64,000 nucleotides of DNA, from NCBI GenBank assembly GCA_030374805.1, contig JARGSG010000218.1, positions 682,001 through 746,000 on the forward strand, written 5' to 3'. Positions 10,120-20,797 of this stretch are shown here, in pieces. The number at the start of each line of letters is the position of its first letter. Position 1 is the stretch's first letter. This stretch comes from Gracilaria gracilis (Eukaryota > Rhodophyta > Florideophyceae > Gracilariales > Gracilariaceae). Under the pieces are notes generated by a model. That model was given only the letters and a program-made list of their open reading frames with translations. It was not told the DNA's origin and ran no database searches. Both the position numbers and the translations under genes were made by a program.

Positions 10120-11364
10120 GTGCTACCTCGTGTGAGGAAGATCCCGAACTTCTTCGTGGTTCTTTCCCCATTGCGGCATCGCACTACATTGGCGAAGAAT
10201 TCGTCAAATAGAAACCGTAAAGGTAAGAAGAAACGGTACGAGTCGTCCGACTCGGATTCGGACACCGATACAACCCTAGAGGTGCGTCAGCCGCTGAACG
10301 ATCTGTTCACCAAAACGGTTGATTATAGGTCATATCGGTTGAGAAACCGATCCTCTGCTTACACCCAAGAGGTCGCGCAGAAGATCACCAAGCACCATAA
10401 GAATCTCAGCATCCAGATGGGTGATACTACCATCACAGGTGATGATCCCATTGCGGTAGTTGAGATTCTTCAGAAGTTCAAGATTGCATGTGACCAAAAT
10501 GGTTTTGCCGAGGGTGCTGCCATGTGGTTATTCCAGTTTTACCTTAAAGTTCAAGCTTACCACTTGCTACAAGGCAGGCTCCGTGGAAAAACCCTGGAGG
10601 TTGATGAAGAGGGAACAGAGATGTTAGAGACGTACCCAGAAGTGGTTAATTTCATGCTGGAAACTTACGCTACCGACCGATGAGGTTATCCAAGAAGGTT
10701 ACGCTGAGGTGCAGGCATATTGCCAGCAGTCTAGCCAAACCGAAATAGAATTCTCAATGGGCCTTTGGAATCTGGCCACCAGATGCGGTAATTTCCTTAC
10801 CACTAGTAGGTTGAAGTCGCTCTTTGCCGACAATGTCGACAAAGTGATCCGTTCTCAGGTACGCAACTACCTGGCGAACAACCGTAAGATGGACTATAAT
10901 GGGCTTGCCCGATATGCCCAGGGGCTCGGCGACACTCTCCGACTGGAAAGAAGACGTTGGCGCCCCATACCTCAAAGTCTAGACCGAAACGGTCAGTATT
11001 GGAGCTAGAAGAAAGCACTACCTCAGAGGGTGATTCGCTCATCCGCGTACCGACAGGGATGGCAGTTAATCTCGTGACTGCACCGCAGGCTCAGTCACGA
11101 GCCACCTGTATTAGTAATTGGTCGTCGACAGTACCACCAGCTTCGGTAAGGTCGCCACCAAGTGCAGCGAGCACTCAACAAACATTAAAGGGTGGTTCGC
11201 AAGCATCCTCATATGCTACAGCACCGATCAATCCGGTTACCAGACCTATCTCTATGGCAATGCGTGATCCCCAGACAGGTGGATTGGTTGCTGGCTCTGT
11301 TTATCGCCAGACCATCTGGCGAACAGATGTGAAAAACTACCCCCAGGGGTGCGCAAACATCTGA
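10120..11364 (+). pseudogene. Gypsy-B gag, capsid-like part, in three frames
   Basis: Frame 10120-10683 contains the basic/acidic linker (R-Y-E-S-S-D-S-D-S-D-T-D) and then a helical region typical of a Gag capsid. It continues in a second frame at 10709-11008 and a third at 10957-11364, so at least two indels have occurred. The last part is Ser/Thr/Ala/Pro-rich. Family placement follows from its position before the protease. Confidence 0.55.
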
Positions 11365-11545
11365 TCAGTGCCAGGCAGCAAAACCACCGTAACCTATATG
11401 GATCTGGAAAGAGGGTACAAGCTCAACCATAACCATCTCAGGTTCACCTCGTCGAGGAAACACCAATCTTGGAGAAGGACAGTCCCGCTCAGGAGGAGCA
11501 GGAAAACACCGAACGGTTAGCGTAGGGGCCACCCCTAACCGTGAA

Positions 11546-12115
11546 TTGGAAGGCCCGTCGATACCGGAACAGGAAACCTTAATGGTGGAAAAAGAAGAAT
11601 CAGATGTACCCAATGTGGTGTGTCTGATGAAGTACAATAACTATAAAGTTAATGCTTCAGTAAGCTTTTTCAATTACCTACAGGTTCCCGTTGCGTGTGT
11701 ACTCGATACTGGCGCAGGTCCGAATGTGCTAAATGCTCGCTTCATACTCGATGCGGTCTTGCGGAACATTCGGCCTCCCCCGACTATGAACCCATCGGTG
11801 GACGCTAACGAGCGCCCACTGCACCTTAGAGGGATGTTGACCACGGTGGTACAACTTGGAACCTTGAAGGTGAAGCTCAATTTCTTTGTGGTGGATCGTC
11901 CGGCGACAGACTGTATCCTCGGGACCAAATTTATTGACAGACATGTCAAGGCAATTTTGCCAGGGTCCCGAACGGTCGCTCTCGGTCAAGGTGGTCGTAT
12001 TGCCATACTAGGTAACACACAGACCAAAAATGGTTGGCCTCAGTCTCTTAGAAGAATTTCAACCCATGTGGTCGGGCCGGTTAGGCCAAATAGAAGCTAC
12101 AGAGCACCGTATTGA
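11546..12115 (+). pseudogene. Gypsy-B retropepsin-like protease
   Basis: The catalytic motif V-L-D-T-G-A-G is encoded with the Asp-Thr-Gly-Ala at 11705-11716, followed by the flap and a C-I-L-G-T-K-F-I-D segment typical of Ty3/gypsy proteases. The frame ends at 12115, while RT continues in another frame from about 12030. That is either a lesion or an ancestral frameshift. Confidence 0.8.
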
Positions 12116-15100
12116 TATGGTGCCTGGCTGGAAACCCATTTACCAGCAGCCTTACAGAGCAGGTCCGAAAGCATGTGAGGTTGAGCTCAATGAAGTCGAG
12201 CGGATGCTCCGTGAAGGTGTCATAGAACCCGCAAATGCGGATTGGGCCAGCCCTTTGATGCTGGTTACAAAGAAGAACGATACCCGTATGCAGTTCTGTG
12301 TTGACTACAGAAGACTGAACAGTGTGACCATCAGGGATTCGTACCTAATACTTAGAATGGGCGAGTGTATAGATTCGTTGGGCAACGCCAAGATCTTTAC
12401 TACGCTCGATGCCAATTGTGATTATTGGCAGGTACCTGTCAGGGAAGAAGACAAGAACAAAACGACATTTACTTGCCACGCTGGGTTATTCCTCTTTACA
12501 CGTATGCCATTTGGGTTGCGGAATGCCCCGGCTACCTTTCAGAGGGCATTAGATATAATCCTTTTGAAGGTGAAGTAGAGAACCGCTCTGGTATACATCG
12601 ATGATTTAAGCATATATTCCAGAACGGTAGAGGAACATTTCCATCATGTCAGGGAAGTTTTGAAGCTTTTGAGGGAATCCGTAGTAACGCTGAAGCTCCG
12701 CAAGTGCGAATTCTTCACCAAAGACGTAGAGTACCTTGGTCATATCATCGGCCCTCTAAGGTTAGATGTGACGGCGTGGAATATCCGGGCCGTGCAGGAG
12801 GCGAAGCCAAGCACGCCCAAAACGGAAATCGGATCCTTTATAGGTTTGTGCAATGTGTACCGCCTGTTTATCAAGGGATTTGCCAAGATAGCGGCTCCCC
12901 TAAACAGAAGGCTGCTGAAAGGCCAACCTACAAGGTTTGAACGTCTTAAAAATGAGGAGATTGATGCGTTCAAGGCGCTGAAACATGCGCTCTTGACACC
13001 TACCATCTTGGCACTACCCAAAGCTGGTTTACGATACGCATTGGATACCGACGCTCCGGACGCCCAAATTGGTTGTTGTCTTATGCAGGAGCAAGAAAAC
13101 GGCGACAAACTACCTAGAGGGTAATGGAGCCGTGCTTTGCACGCTGCAGAAAAGAACTACACAAAAACCGAAAAGGAATATCTGGCAGTGGTCTGGAGCA
13201 TGTTGATGCTCCGTCCCTACCTATATGGTGAAAGGTTTACGCTTCGAACCGACCATGACGCCCTATGGTGGATACTGAGCCTTGCCGACGCATCAGGTAG
13301 ACTTGCCCGATGGCGGTTACGACTTTCAGAGTTCGAGTACGACGTACAGTACCGTCCAGGTATGAAGCACAACGTTGCTGACGCGATGTCCCCCATTACC
13401 ACAGATGGTCTGGATACCGAACCGGTAGAAGATGATATCCCATGTTTTATCATCTCTACAGACCCTAGTGGTGATGCTGATACCTTAGACGGTTACTGGA
13501 CTCTACCCGAAGAGAATACGTGGTTCAATGAAGCCATCGCTTGAGCGATACTCGCCCTTGAGGAAACCGACGTCATGCCTACTACCCGCGAGAAATTTCT
13601 GAGAGAACAGGCAAACGATGTTTACTGTCGTTCTCTCATGGACCAAGTTGGTATGAAGGACTCAAACTTCGATGTCGACCAAAATGGTTTCCTTGTAAGT
13701 CGAGCTCCAATTGATGGATCCCTTCAGAAGGTAGTGGCCAAGGCACTGCGCCCACGGGTGCTGTACCTTTTGCACCACCCGAGGCTATCCGGACACCCTG
13801 GAGGTACGAGAATGTACTGCGCTTTGAGACAAGAGTACTACTGGCCCCATATGGCTCATGACGTATATACCTTTGTAGGCCATTGCGAATCATGCGTACG
13901 TACCTGTGGAGGTCTCCGCAAACATCGGAAATACCTGAAGTTGTTTCCCCCAGCAGGTCCTCTTGAATTCGTAGCAATCGACCTTTAAGTGCCATTGCCG
14001 AAAACCACAAGAGAATATCAGTACATCATCGTAATCACTGACAGGGTTTCGAAGCTCACCAGAGCCATACCTTTGAAGGACACGAAGTCTACGGCCCTCG
14101 CGGTAGCGTTCGTGAACAACTGGATTTATCCGTATGGTGCCCCGCTATATCTACTTAACGACAATGGTTCGAACTTGGCTTCTAAGTTCTTTGAAGCTGT
14201 TTGTAACGTCTTGGGTATTAAGCAGTACTTCACCACTGCCTATCATCCACAAACGCATGGGCAGATGGGGCGCTTTAACCGAACACTGGTATCTAGATTA
14301 CGCCACTATACGGAAGAACACCAAACTGGTTGGGACGGGGTTGCTCACACCGTCACAGGTTAAACGTAATACCCTTTCGAGGTTGAGGAGTGCTCTGAAA
14401 CATTCTGAGAGCAAGCTTACAGCATCCCAGAAGCGGTACAAGGAGGACTACGATCGAAAGGTAACCCAAGTGGTAACGGCTACGCCGGGTCAATATGCCT
14501 TTATTGACCACCCTCCGAAAATATCTAAACCACGACCGGGTGATGAAGCCAATGATGAAGCTATTGCTAGAAATATCAATTCTAAGCTTCTTCCGAAATC
14601 ATCGGGACCTTTCGACGTAGTCCGACCAACCGACCACACGGTAACGGTGAACCAAGATGGTGTAGAGAATACGATCTCTATTGACCGAATTTCGGTTGCA
14701 GCTCGAATAGTTCAAAGCAGGAAGAAACGCGGAGAATCCATGCGAGACCCACAAGCGGTTGCCCTGAGAACTCGGCCCAGAGAGGACGAGATACCCAACG
14801 AGGTTAATGATGACGCACAGGGTGATGACCCAAACTACGTACCACCCGCGGGGACTACAGTGACTCCTTCAGAGGAAATACCTACCCCTAGTGGTACCAA
14901 TGCTCATCTAAACCGAAGTGGTGACGGGATACCGTCTCAGGTCTCTAATGAGTTCCCAGTGAAACGCATTGTAGTTCACCGACGTACCTCAAAAGGTCTG
15001 AAGTACACAGTACGCTGGTATGGCTGGGGCACCGACGGTGATACCGCCGAGCCACCCTCAGCCATACCACACCACTTCAGGGTATGCTACTGGAACCGCA

Positions 15101-15129
15101 AGGGAGAGGACATGCCGAATGATGACTGA
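12030..15129 (+). pseudogene. Gypsy-B RT-RNase H-integrase-chromodomain, interrupted by stops
   Basis: One frame runs from about 12030 to 14363 with single in-frame stops at 12576 (TAG), 13122 (TAA), 13542 (TGA) and 13986 (TAA). At each, the surrounding conserved residues resume immediately. The RT Y-I-D-D box is at 12594-12605; RNase H and an HHCC zinc region (H-x4-H...C-x2-C, about 13770-13910) follow. The integrase core keeps its two Asp residues, but the catalytic Glu of the H-P-Q-T-x-G-Q motif is Gly (about 14268). A frame change near 14363 leads to 14360-15129, which ends in a chromodomain-like segment (Y-T-V-R-W-Y-G-W-G). The element cannot be autonomous. Confidence 0.9.
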
Positions 15130-16072
15130 ACCTTACAGGTGAGGCGGTCCCGTAAGGAAGGTGGAAAGCATCGAAATCACGAAGACCAAAAGTGGTTAGT
15201 GAACGCTCACCAAGAAGGTATTACAAGAAGGAAGCATTCCACGAGGGGTATGTACAGTTAGCAGCAGCGCCAAAGGCTGTACGCGCCGTTGTACACGCGC
15301 CGTTGTACACGCGCCATGCACGCGCGCGCCACACGCGCGAACGCGCACGCCATACACGCGCAAACCAGAACGGTGGAAACATTCAAAAAATTGTACCTTT
15401 TTATTTGCCGAGGTCTACGTGCGCTGCCCGTGGCGCGCCGTGCTGAGTAACCGATTCGGTTCACACTATTGTGTGTAGAGAGCGAGCAACGGCATGGTCA
15501 AAAACTCTAACTACTTTGACCGTGCCGCGTTCCCGAATCGGTCATTCTCAGCTTCTGAAACCGTTTGGTTCTCGAAATGCAGACCAAAAGGGTTTTCTGC
15601 GTTTTCACTATCATATGGAGGGGTAATTTTCAGGCCGAATATGTTGATTCGCCTTGCAAGTAACCTCCGAGGTGAAACACCGCATGTGCGCCCATGCATG
15701 GTAAGAGGCCATGCAGAACCATCCTGGTACATTGCTAGCCACCACGCGCGAGCGCGTGGCACAGACCCTCCCCTCATGGGAAGGCGAAACCGCTCGCTTC
15801 GTCACACGGAGGCGAAGCAGCGTACCAACATGGTGAATCCATACTAGGAGCACACAAATGTAGCTCCGGATGGAACCAATATACCTACAGGAAATAACTC
15901 TTCACCCACCGTGGTATGCTGGTCTAAGGCAGGGGGAGGGGAGCTGTTTTTGCGCTTCCTCCCTCGCTTCGCAATGCACCTCTATAGTAACTGGAACCTT
16001 ACATGGAAACGCATAACTCTTAACTTTACTGAAAGATTAGTACCAACAGGGATGCAGAAGGGGAGACAGGAA
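15130..16072. other. Gypsy-B spacer between pol and the antisense block
   Basis: No convincing frame. It contains the CGCG-rich tandem repeat at 15278-15361. Confidence 0.5.
15278..15361 (+). repeat. Short GC-rich tandem repeat
   Basis: Degenerate repeats around ACGCGCCGTTGTAC and then CACGCGCG/CACACGCG units over about 84 bp. Confidence 0.75.
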
Positions 16073-18322
16073 TCATCCAGATGGGTGAGTGGCAAGTTGA
16101 GGCCCCAAGGAGCCTCCAGCTGAGGATCCCCGACCCGGATTGGTGTTCTGATGGGCTCCCGGCCAAGGCCGGAAGAGATGAGCCTGGCCTGGAGCCGGGC
16201 TAGGTGTGCTACCATGACCCACGGGGGTACTAGTAGGCACGCTGACACCTGGCATTACGTCACGACCCATCGGAGGTGGCGCGCTCGCCTGCGCAACCGA
16301 CGGAGGTACCGACGACCTGATGTGGAGAGGAGCCTGCGGAGCGACTAGAAGGCCGGGGTTCAGGCTAGCACCAAATAGGGGATCCTCCAAAGGGTTTGTA
16401 GGCGTCGGGCACATGGCCGTCGCTAGGTCTGTCACCTGGTTGGTAGCCATATGGTAGAGCTCGACCTGGAATCGGTTCCGGGACTAACCGATTTGGGAAA
16501 AGGATCGCACATACTCTGCATGACGAGGCAGGATGCTTTCCAGGAGGGTAAGCGCTTCGACCACAGAGGTAGGACCCGCCCGCTGGAAGTTCACCACACA
16601 GGCTTGGCGGACCCGAGCCATTAAACCTGAAATGGCCTGGGGGTCCACCTGAGAGGGGACAGGCGCCGCAGCCGCAGCCATGACACCCCCGAGGATAGCC
16701 CGCGGAGGCCCATCAACCCTTGTGGTACTAGGGAGAAGAGGAGTCACACCAGTATGGGCAGGCGTATTGCGTCCCTCCAGAGCGGGAGTAGGCGCTCAAG
16801 TGACCAAAGGGGTAGCTGCTGGCGATTCCAACACGGTTGGGAATGGCTCGGGACTCCCTGGAGGTCCCTGATAGGTCGGAGCCCCGGGATAGCGCTGCTC
16901 CGCGCGGGATACAACCTTCCAGAACACCGGATCGAAAACCTCCCACCCCTGCTTGGCTCCCCATGGGAAACTCTCCACTTGGGTAAGCAACGATTCCAGC
17001 TGCTCAATAGAGTAGTGCGTACCTGCCACAATGGTTCCGAGTCCAAATAGGCGAATGTCGCGAATGACCCTCGGGGGAATGAAGAACATACGACCAGGAG
17101 GTTGCACACCGTCACGGTAAATCTCGGCTTCTCGAGAACGACAATCCCAGTCAATACCGTCACGGGCAGCCTGCAGAGCCAAGATGGCCACCAATACGGC
17201 CCATTCCGCGAGGGCAATCGACCAAATGAGGTAATACCGATCGTGCTTACGGGTGATGTAGCTCCCGAAGTAAGCTAATACCGGTGGGGTTGGGACGCTA
17301 AGCGACATCGGAACCTCATAGGCATTCCACCATTCAGGTCGGGCCACATACCAAGAGGTTCTTCCCTTATTAGGTCGTGAGAAGAACTCCACATTATGGA
17401 ACCCATGCATGACGCGGTTGAAGCTGGACCGGGTGCGAATGCGAGCTTCGGTGGCAGCATCCACCCCCCACCTACGACGGTTAGCCCAATGGATGGTATT
17501 GTAAGGCCTATCGAAGCAAACCAAATGTCGAGAAGCCGGAAGGTACTGCTGCGGAAGAGAGTCGTACTGACAGATCTTCACAACCAGACGTCGGTAATAA
17601 TGGAGCTCCGGTTCAATACGAACATACGGCAGATCGCTGGGATAAAGCGGGGGAATGAAATACCTCATTGGTGTGTGTCGCTGGCGGCTATCATAGCACT
17701 CCACCCGACCCTGACGAGGTTGAGATTCCTTATCCCGACGGTGGAGCGTTTGGGGGACGGAGCGGAGACGCTCGCAATCCCAACGAAACAAACCCAAGTA
17801 GGTATCCAAAGTCGGACGGCGCAAGACGCCGGGAAGCGATGTGTTTCCAGGCGCCACTGGCCAGTTCCGACGGTACAGCGTCGCTTGCGACACCATTCTT
17901 GGATCGACCCCGAAGGTACCATGTTGGGAAACGATCTAGTCGGCCGTGGTGAACGTCTCCAAACCATAATAGGAAATACCACGAGGAATCTCGGGCTCCG
18001 GACCATACGGGTCCCGGATCCCTTCGTGAATCCCTTGAGGTTGATGTGAGGAAGACTGAACCGGCTGGCTCCGAAAACCAGTTTGGATGCGGGAATGGTA
18101 CAAAGCAGCACCCCGAGAACCAGACTTGACAATGCCGCTTCCGCGGCCGCGCGAAGGACCGGCACCCGACATGGTGTGATGAGTACCGTGAGGGAGTGAT
18201 TGAGACGGCGAGCATTCGACCGCAGGGGTGAAGCGAATCGGCTTCTTATCCACAATGGGTGAGTCACTAGAGCTGATGCTCAAAACCTCCACCCGTTCGG
18301 GGCCCCATGCTGGTTCAGCCAT
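16073..18322 (-). pseudogene. Gypsy-B antisense ORF block (unknown protein)
   Basis: Opposite to gag-pol, a minus frame from the ATG at 18320-18322 (M-A-E-P-A-W-G) runs to 16796 with one in-frame amber at 17936-17938, about 508 codons. The frame is also open upstream to 18970. The first about 125 residues are Ser/Pro/Arg-rich. The rest is Tyr/Trp/Arg-rich and well mixed, with segments such as W-A-V-L-V-A-I-L-A-L-Q-A-A-R-D that look like folded protein. Pieces in shifted frames continue at 16747-16484 and 16450-16073 (Pro-rich). I do not recognise a domain. Antisense ORFs in this position are known from some plant Ty3/gypsy elements, but I cannot show homology. Confidence 0.6.
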
Positions 18323-19102
18323 TAAGGTATCGGTATTGGTCGCCGATGGCGCGCCGTCCCTTGAGGTTACCGCGTCCGATTGACCAACATGGGGAACCGA
18401 AAATCGCCGTGTACCGCTACGGGTGCGAGCCCGCACGCTGGTACCAGGGCTACCCATGTGGTTCAGATAAGGATCGGGGGTCACCAGAAACGGATTCAAC
18501 CTTGTCGGTCGGGCGAAAAGCCACGGTGGCGCGAGCCCGCGTAGACAAACCGCAAAGGGGTGCGAAGGCAACCAGAAGGGATAATGGTGGAACAACCTCG
18601 ATGGAGTCAGCGGCAGTGCCTCGAAGGGTTGGTAGTCGAACCTCGAAAGGACAGAGAGACACGCCGCAACCAAGTGGGCGCCAAAACCCTTCATGGTACA
18701 GTGCTCACACGAGCCCGAAGGCGCAACCTGCTCCCCCCCACTGGGTATACCGACACGGTAAATGGGTCTAAGCCGTGCAGCCAAAAAGGTATAACCTTGG
18801 AGGTATGCAATGGGCGCGCGTCGCGCCCCAACCACAAATGGGAATGAATAAGCCGCTGTCGGTGATAACCAAAGAGGTGGATAGAGCCGCAATCGGTGAT
18901 GACCAAGGTGGTGAACAGAGTGCGTTTGGCGATGCAAAGCCGACGCGACGCACGGCGCGAGATGGCACAAAGGCTACGACGGTGACCAAATTGGTACGAC
19001 AGCAAAACCAACTTGGTGAGAGGATTCAGGAGCCACGAGGGCGTGGCTCAGGGTAGGAAGGGGGTCTTTAGTACAATGGGATCTCAACGGGTTGGTGCCA
19101 CG
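18323..19102. other. Gypsy-B 3' untranslated region
   Basis: No independent gene. A purine tract (GGTAGGAAGGGGG, about 19052-19064) may be the polypurine tract, although it lies about 40 bp before the apparent LTR start. The minus frame of the antisense block remains open without a clear start up to 18970. Confidence 0.45.
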
Positions 19103-19572
19103 TGGGCCTACTTGTGAGCCTTGCTGGCTAGAAGGTAGCCAATTGGTATTCTGTATTTTATAATTCCTAATTCCTAGTTTCTAATTTAGTTTAGCTTAAA
19201 ATTGCTGGCCTATGACAGAAGGTCATGGGCGCAGCCGATGACGTCATAGCCGCACGGGAGATCGGCGTCGGTGCACCTTGTATATAGTGTTGTGCACCTC
19301 GCCTTCTCCCCCTTGTATTGTAAAGTCAGGCACCATTAGAGCATTAACTATACCAACTTGGTCACTTGCTACTCTATTACCATTCGGGTTTTACCGCGCG
19401 TCGACGTCTACTACCGTACACCTACAAGGTCTAGAGTAGTTGCCCCGGCGTTTGCCCCTGCGGGTTTCAGGTGCCCTACTACCATATTGGTTGTGTGTTT
19501 TTCCCCTTTAGCTTGAGCCCTCGCGCGCTCCCTCTGCCAGGCGAACCCCACACCTTATCGGCATTTGTACGA
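19103..19572 (+). repeat. Gypsy-B 3' LTR
   Basis: Aligns with 7951-8420 from TGGGCCTACTTGTG to ATTTGTACGA. It contains an intact CRE palindrome TGACGTCA at 19239-19246. Confidence 0.85.
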
Positions 19573-20086
19573 GAACTGGCACGACTTACGACACGATGAA
19601 AATATTTTCTCAAACAGGGAGAATGGCGGGTTTTGTTTGATGGTTTGGGACGGTTTAACTTCCAATGGTAAGGGACCTTTAGTGATTATCGAAGGAATTT
19701 TCAACTCGGAAGCATATTTTCAAATGCTTAAGGATCACCTTATCCCCTTTATTGATACTAATCAAAGTGAAAGACTTCTTTTTAAGCAAGACAACGCACT
19801 TATACACGTTTCTAGGTACTGAAAAGAATGGTTTATTGACGAAGCTATTCAACTTTTGGAGTGGCCTGCGCATTCACCTGATTTGAATCCTATCTAAAAT
19901 CTATGGAGTATACTCAGCTACCATGTTTATGCTGACAATTGCCAGTTTGACACGAAGCAGGAGCTGAAAGCTGCACTGCTGGACAAATGGGCTAAAATTG
20001 ACATGCGTGTGTTGACCATGCTCACTCGTTCTATGCCTCGTCGTTGCATGGCTGTAATGAGAGCAAATGGTAAGAGAACCAAGTAA
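19573..20086 (+). pseudogene. Tc1-like transposase, C-terminal fragment
   Basis: The frame shows Tc1/mariner DDE landmarks: an M-V-W block, the second catalytic Asp in K-Q-D-N-A-L-I-H, and W-P-A-H-S-P-D-L-N-P-I. The residue after that motif, normally the catalytic Glu, is a TAA stop, and another stop follows the K-Q-D-N-A block. The N-terminal half is missing because the fragment begins exactly where the Gypsy-B 3' LTR ends, so Gypsy-B or a later deletion removed it. Confidence 0.85.
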
Positions 20087-20286
20087 TGAAACCTGTTGTT
20101 GAACCTATAATCAATAAAGAAATAATCGTTTGTTTATTTCTGAAGCGGGCGCTGTACACTGTTTATCTATTAATTACACGGAGACATTTAGAACTCCTTA
20201 TTAGAGAGGTGATTGCCAGTTCGCCACGAGCCCCACACGCAATAAACTACTCTATGGACGCCCTAGTGTCTATCGGACCAACGCGT

Positions 20287-20304
20287 TGACCTCATATGAG
20301 GTCA
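20287..20304. repeat. PB-1 left subterminal palindrome
   Basis: Perfect 18-bp palindrome, repeated identically at 23055-23072. A palindromic subterminal site at both ends is a plausible dimeric binding site for the transposase; the role is inferred. Confidence 0.85.
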
Positions 20305-20357
20305 GCCCGTTGAGAGAGTAAAATAAACCAAAAAATTACATTCCGGACCTATAATGC

Positions 20358-20389
20358 GGACTTTTCAAATTTCAAAATTTGAAAAGTCC
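20358..20389. repeat. Perfect 15-bp hairpin inside PB-1
   Basis: GGACTTTTCAAATTT, a 2-nt loop, then the exact reverse complement. It lies between the left end and the transposase stop and could act as a terminator or cruciform; no function is demonstrated. Confidence 0.8.
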
Positions 20390-20435
20390 TTGAACAGTCG
20401 TTTAAGTAGTAGTCTGTAGGGCAAAAAGGCCAGTA

Positions 20436-20503
20436 ATCACAGCTCAGTGGATAAGATATCCTATGTGAGCAAATTAAACGTGAGTTCAAACCTCGCTGAG
20501 TTT
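20436..20503 (+). other. tRNA-like remnant (A-box and B-box-like motifs)
   Basis: AGCTCAGTGGATAAG resembles a tRNA D-arm/A box, and GAGTTCAAACC about 30 bp later resembles a B box. Acceptor and anticodon stems do not form well, so this is at best a tRNA pseudogene or the head of a tRNA-derived SINE. Confidence 0.35.
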
Positions 20504-20797
20504 ATTAAAACTCGAAAACTTCTTATGGAGCTCGACTAATTCTAGTAATACGTTTACACTAAGAACGTTTTCAGCACCCACTTGAACAACAGACAGAACA
20601 AGGTGACATCTGTTAAAGGGGCAGTTTCGTCAGAGTGTAAACATTATCCAGCATGTTCAATAACGCGGATTGAATTAGTAGGGGGCTTAAGGCTAATGAA
20701 CTCTTGTTGATAATGTGATTCTTAATGTATTTTTATTGAATATCAGCGCTTGTTTACTTCTATGTTGACGTTGTTGTTGACAACAGATGTGCTTCAA

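Larger units (their letters stand above)
7951..19572 (+). mobile_element. Gypsy-B: degenerate 11.6-kb Ty3/gypsy element with an antisense ORF block
   Basis: Two direct repeats of about 470 bp (7951-8420 and 19103-19572) bracket gag, protease, RT, RNase H, integrase and a chromodomain-like C terminus on the plus strand. A block of minus-strand coding frame (18322-16073) follows between pol and the 3' LTR. The LTRs differ by many substitutions and small indels, and pol carries several stops, so the insertion is old. No matching target duplication was found; the right end abuts a Tc1 transposase fragment. Confidence 0.88.

Noticed and set aside
12576-12578. Programmed readthrough at the RT amber stop
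   Set aside because: Three other stops (TAA, TGA, TAA) and a lost integrase Glu show simple decay.
7951-19572. Envelope-like gene in Gypsy-B that would make it a retrovirus-like element
   Set aside because: The extra frame is antisense to pol and has no signal peptide, furin-like site or transmembrane pattern.
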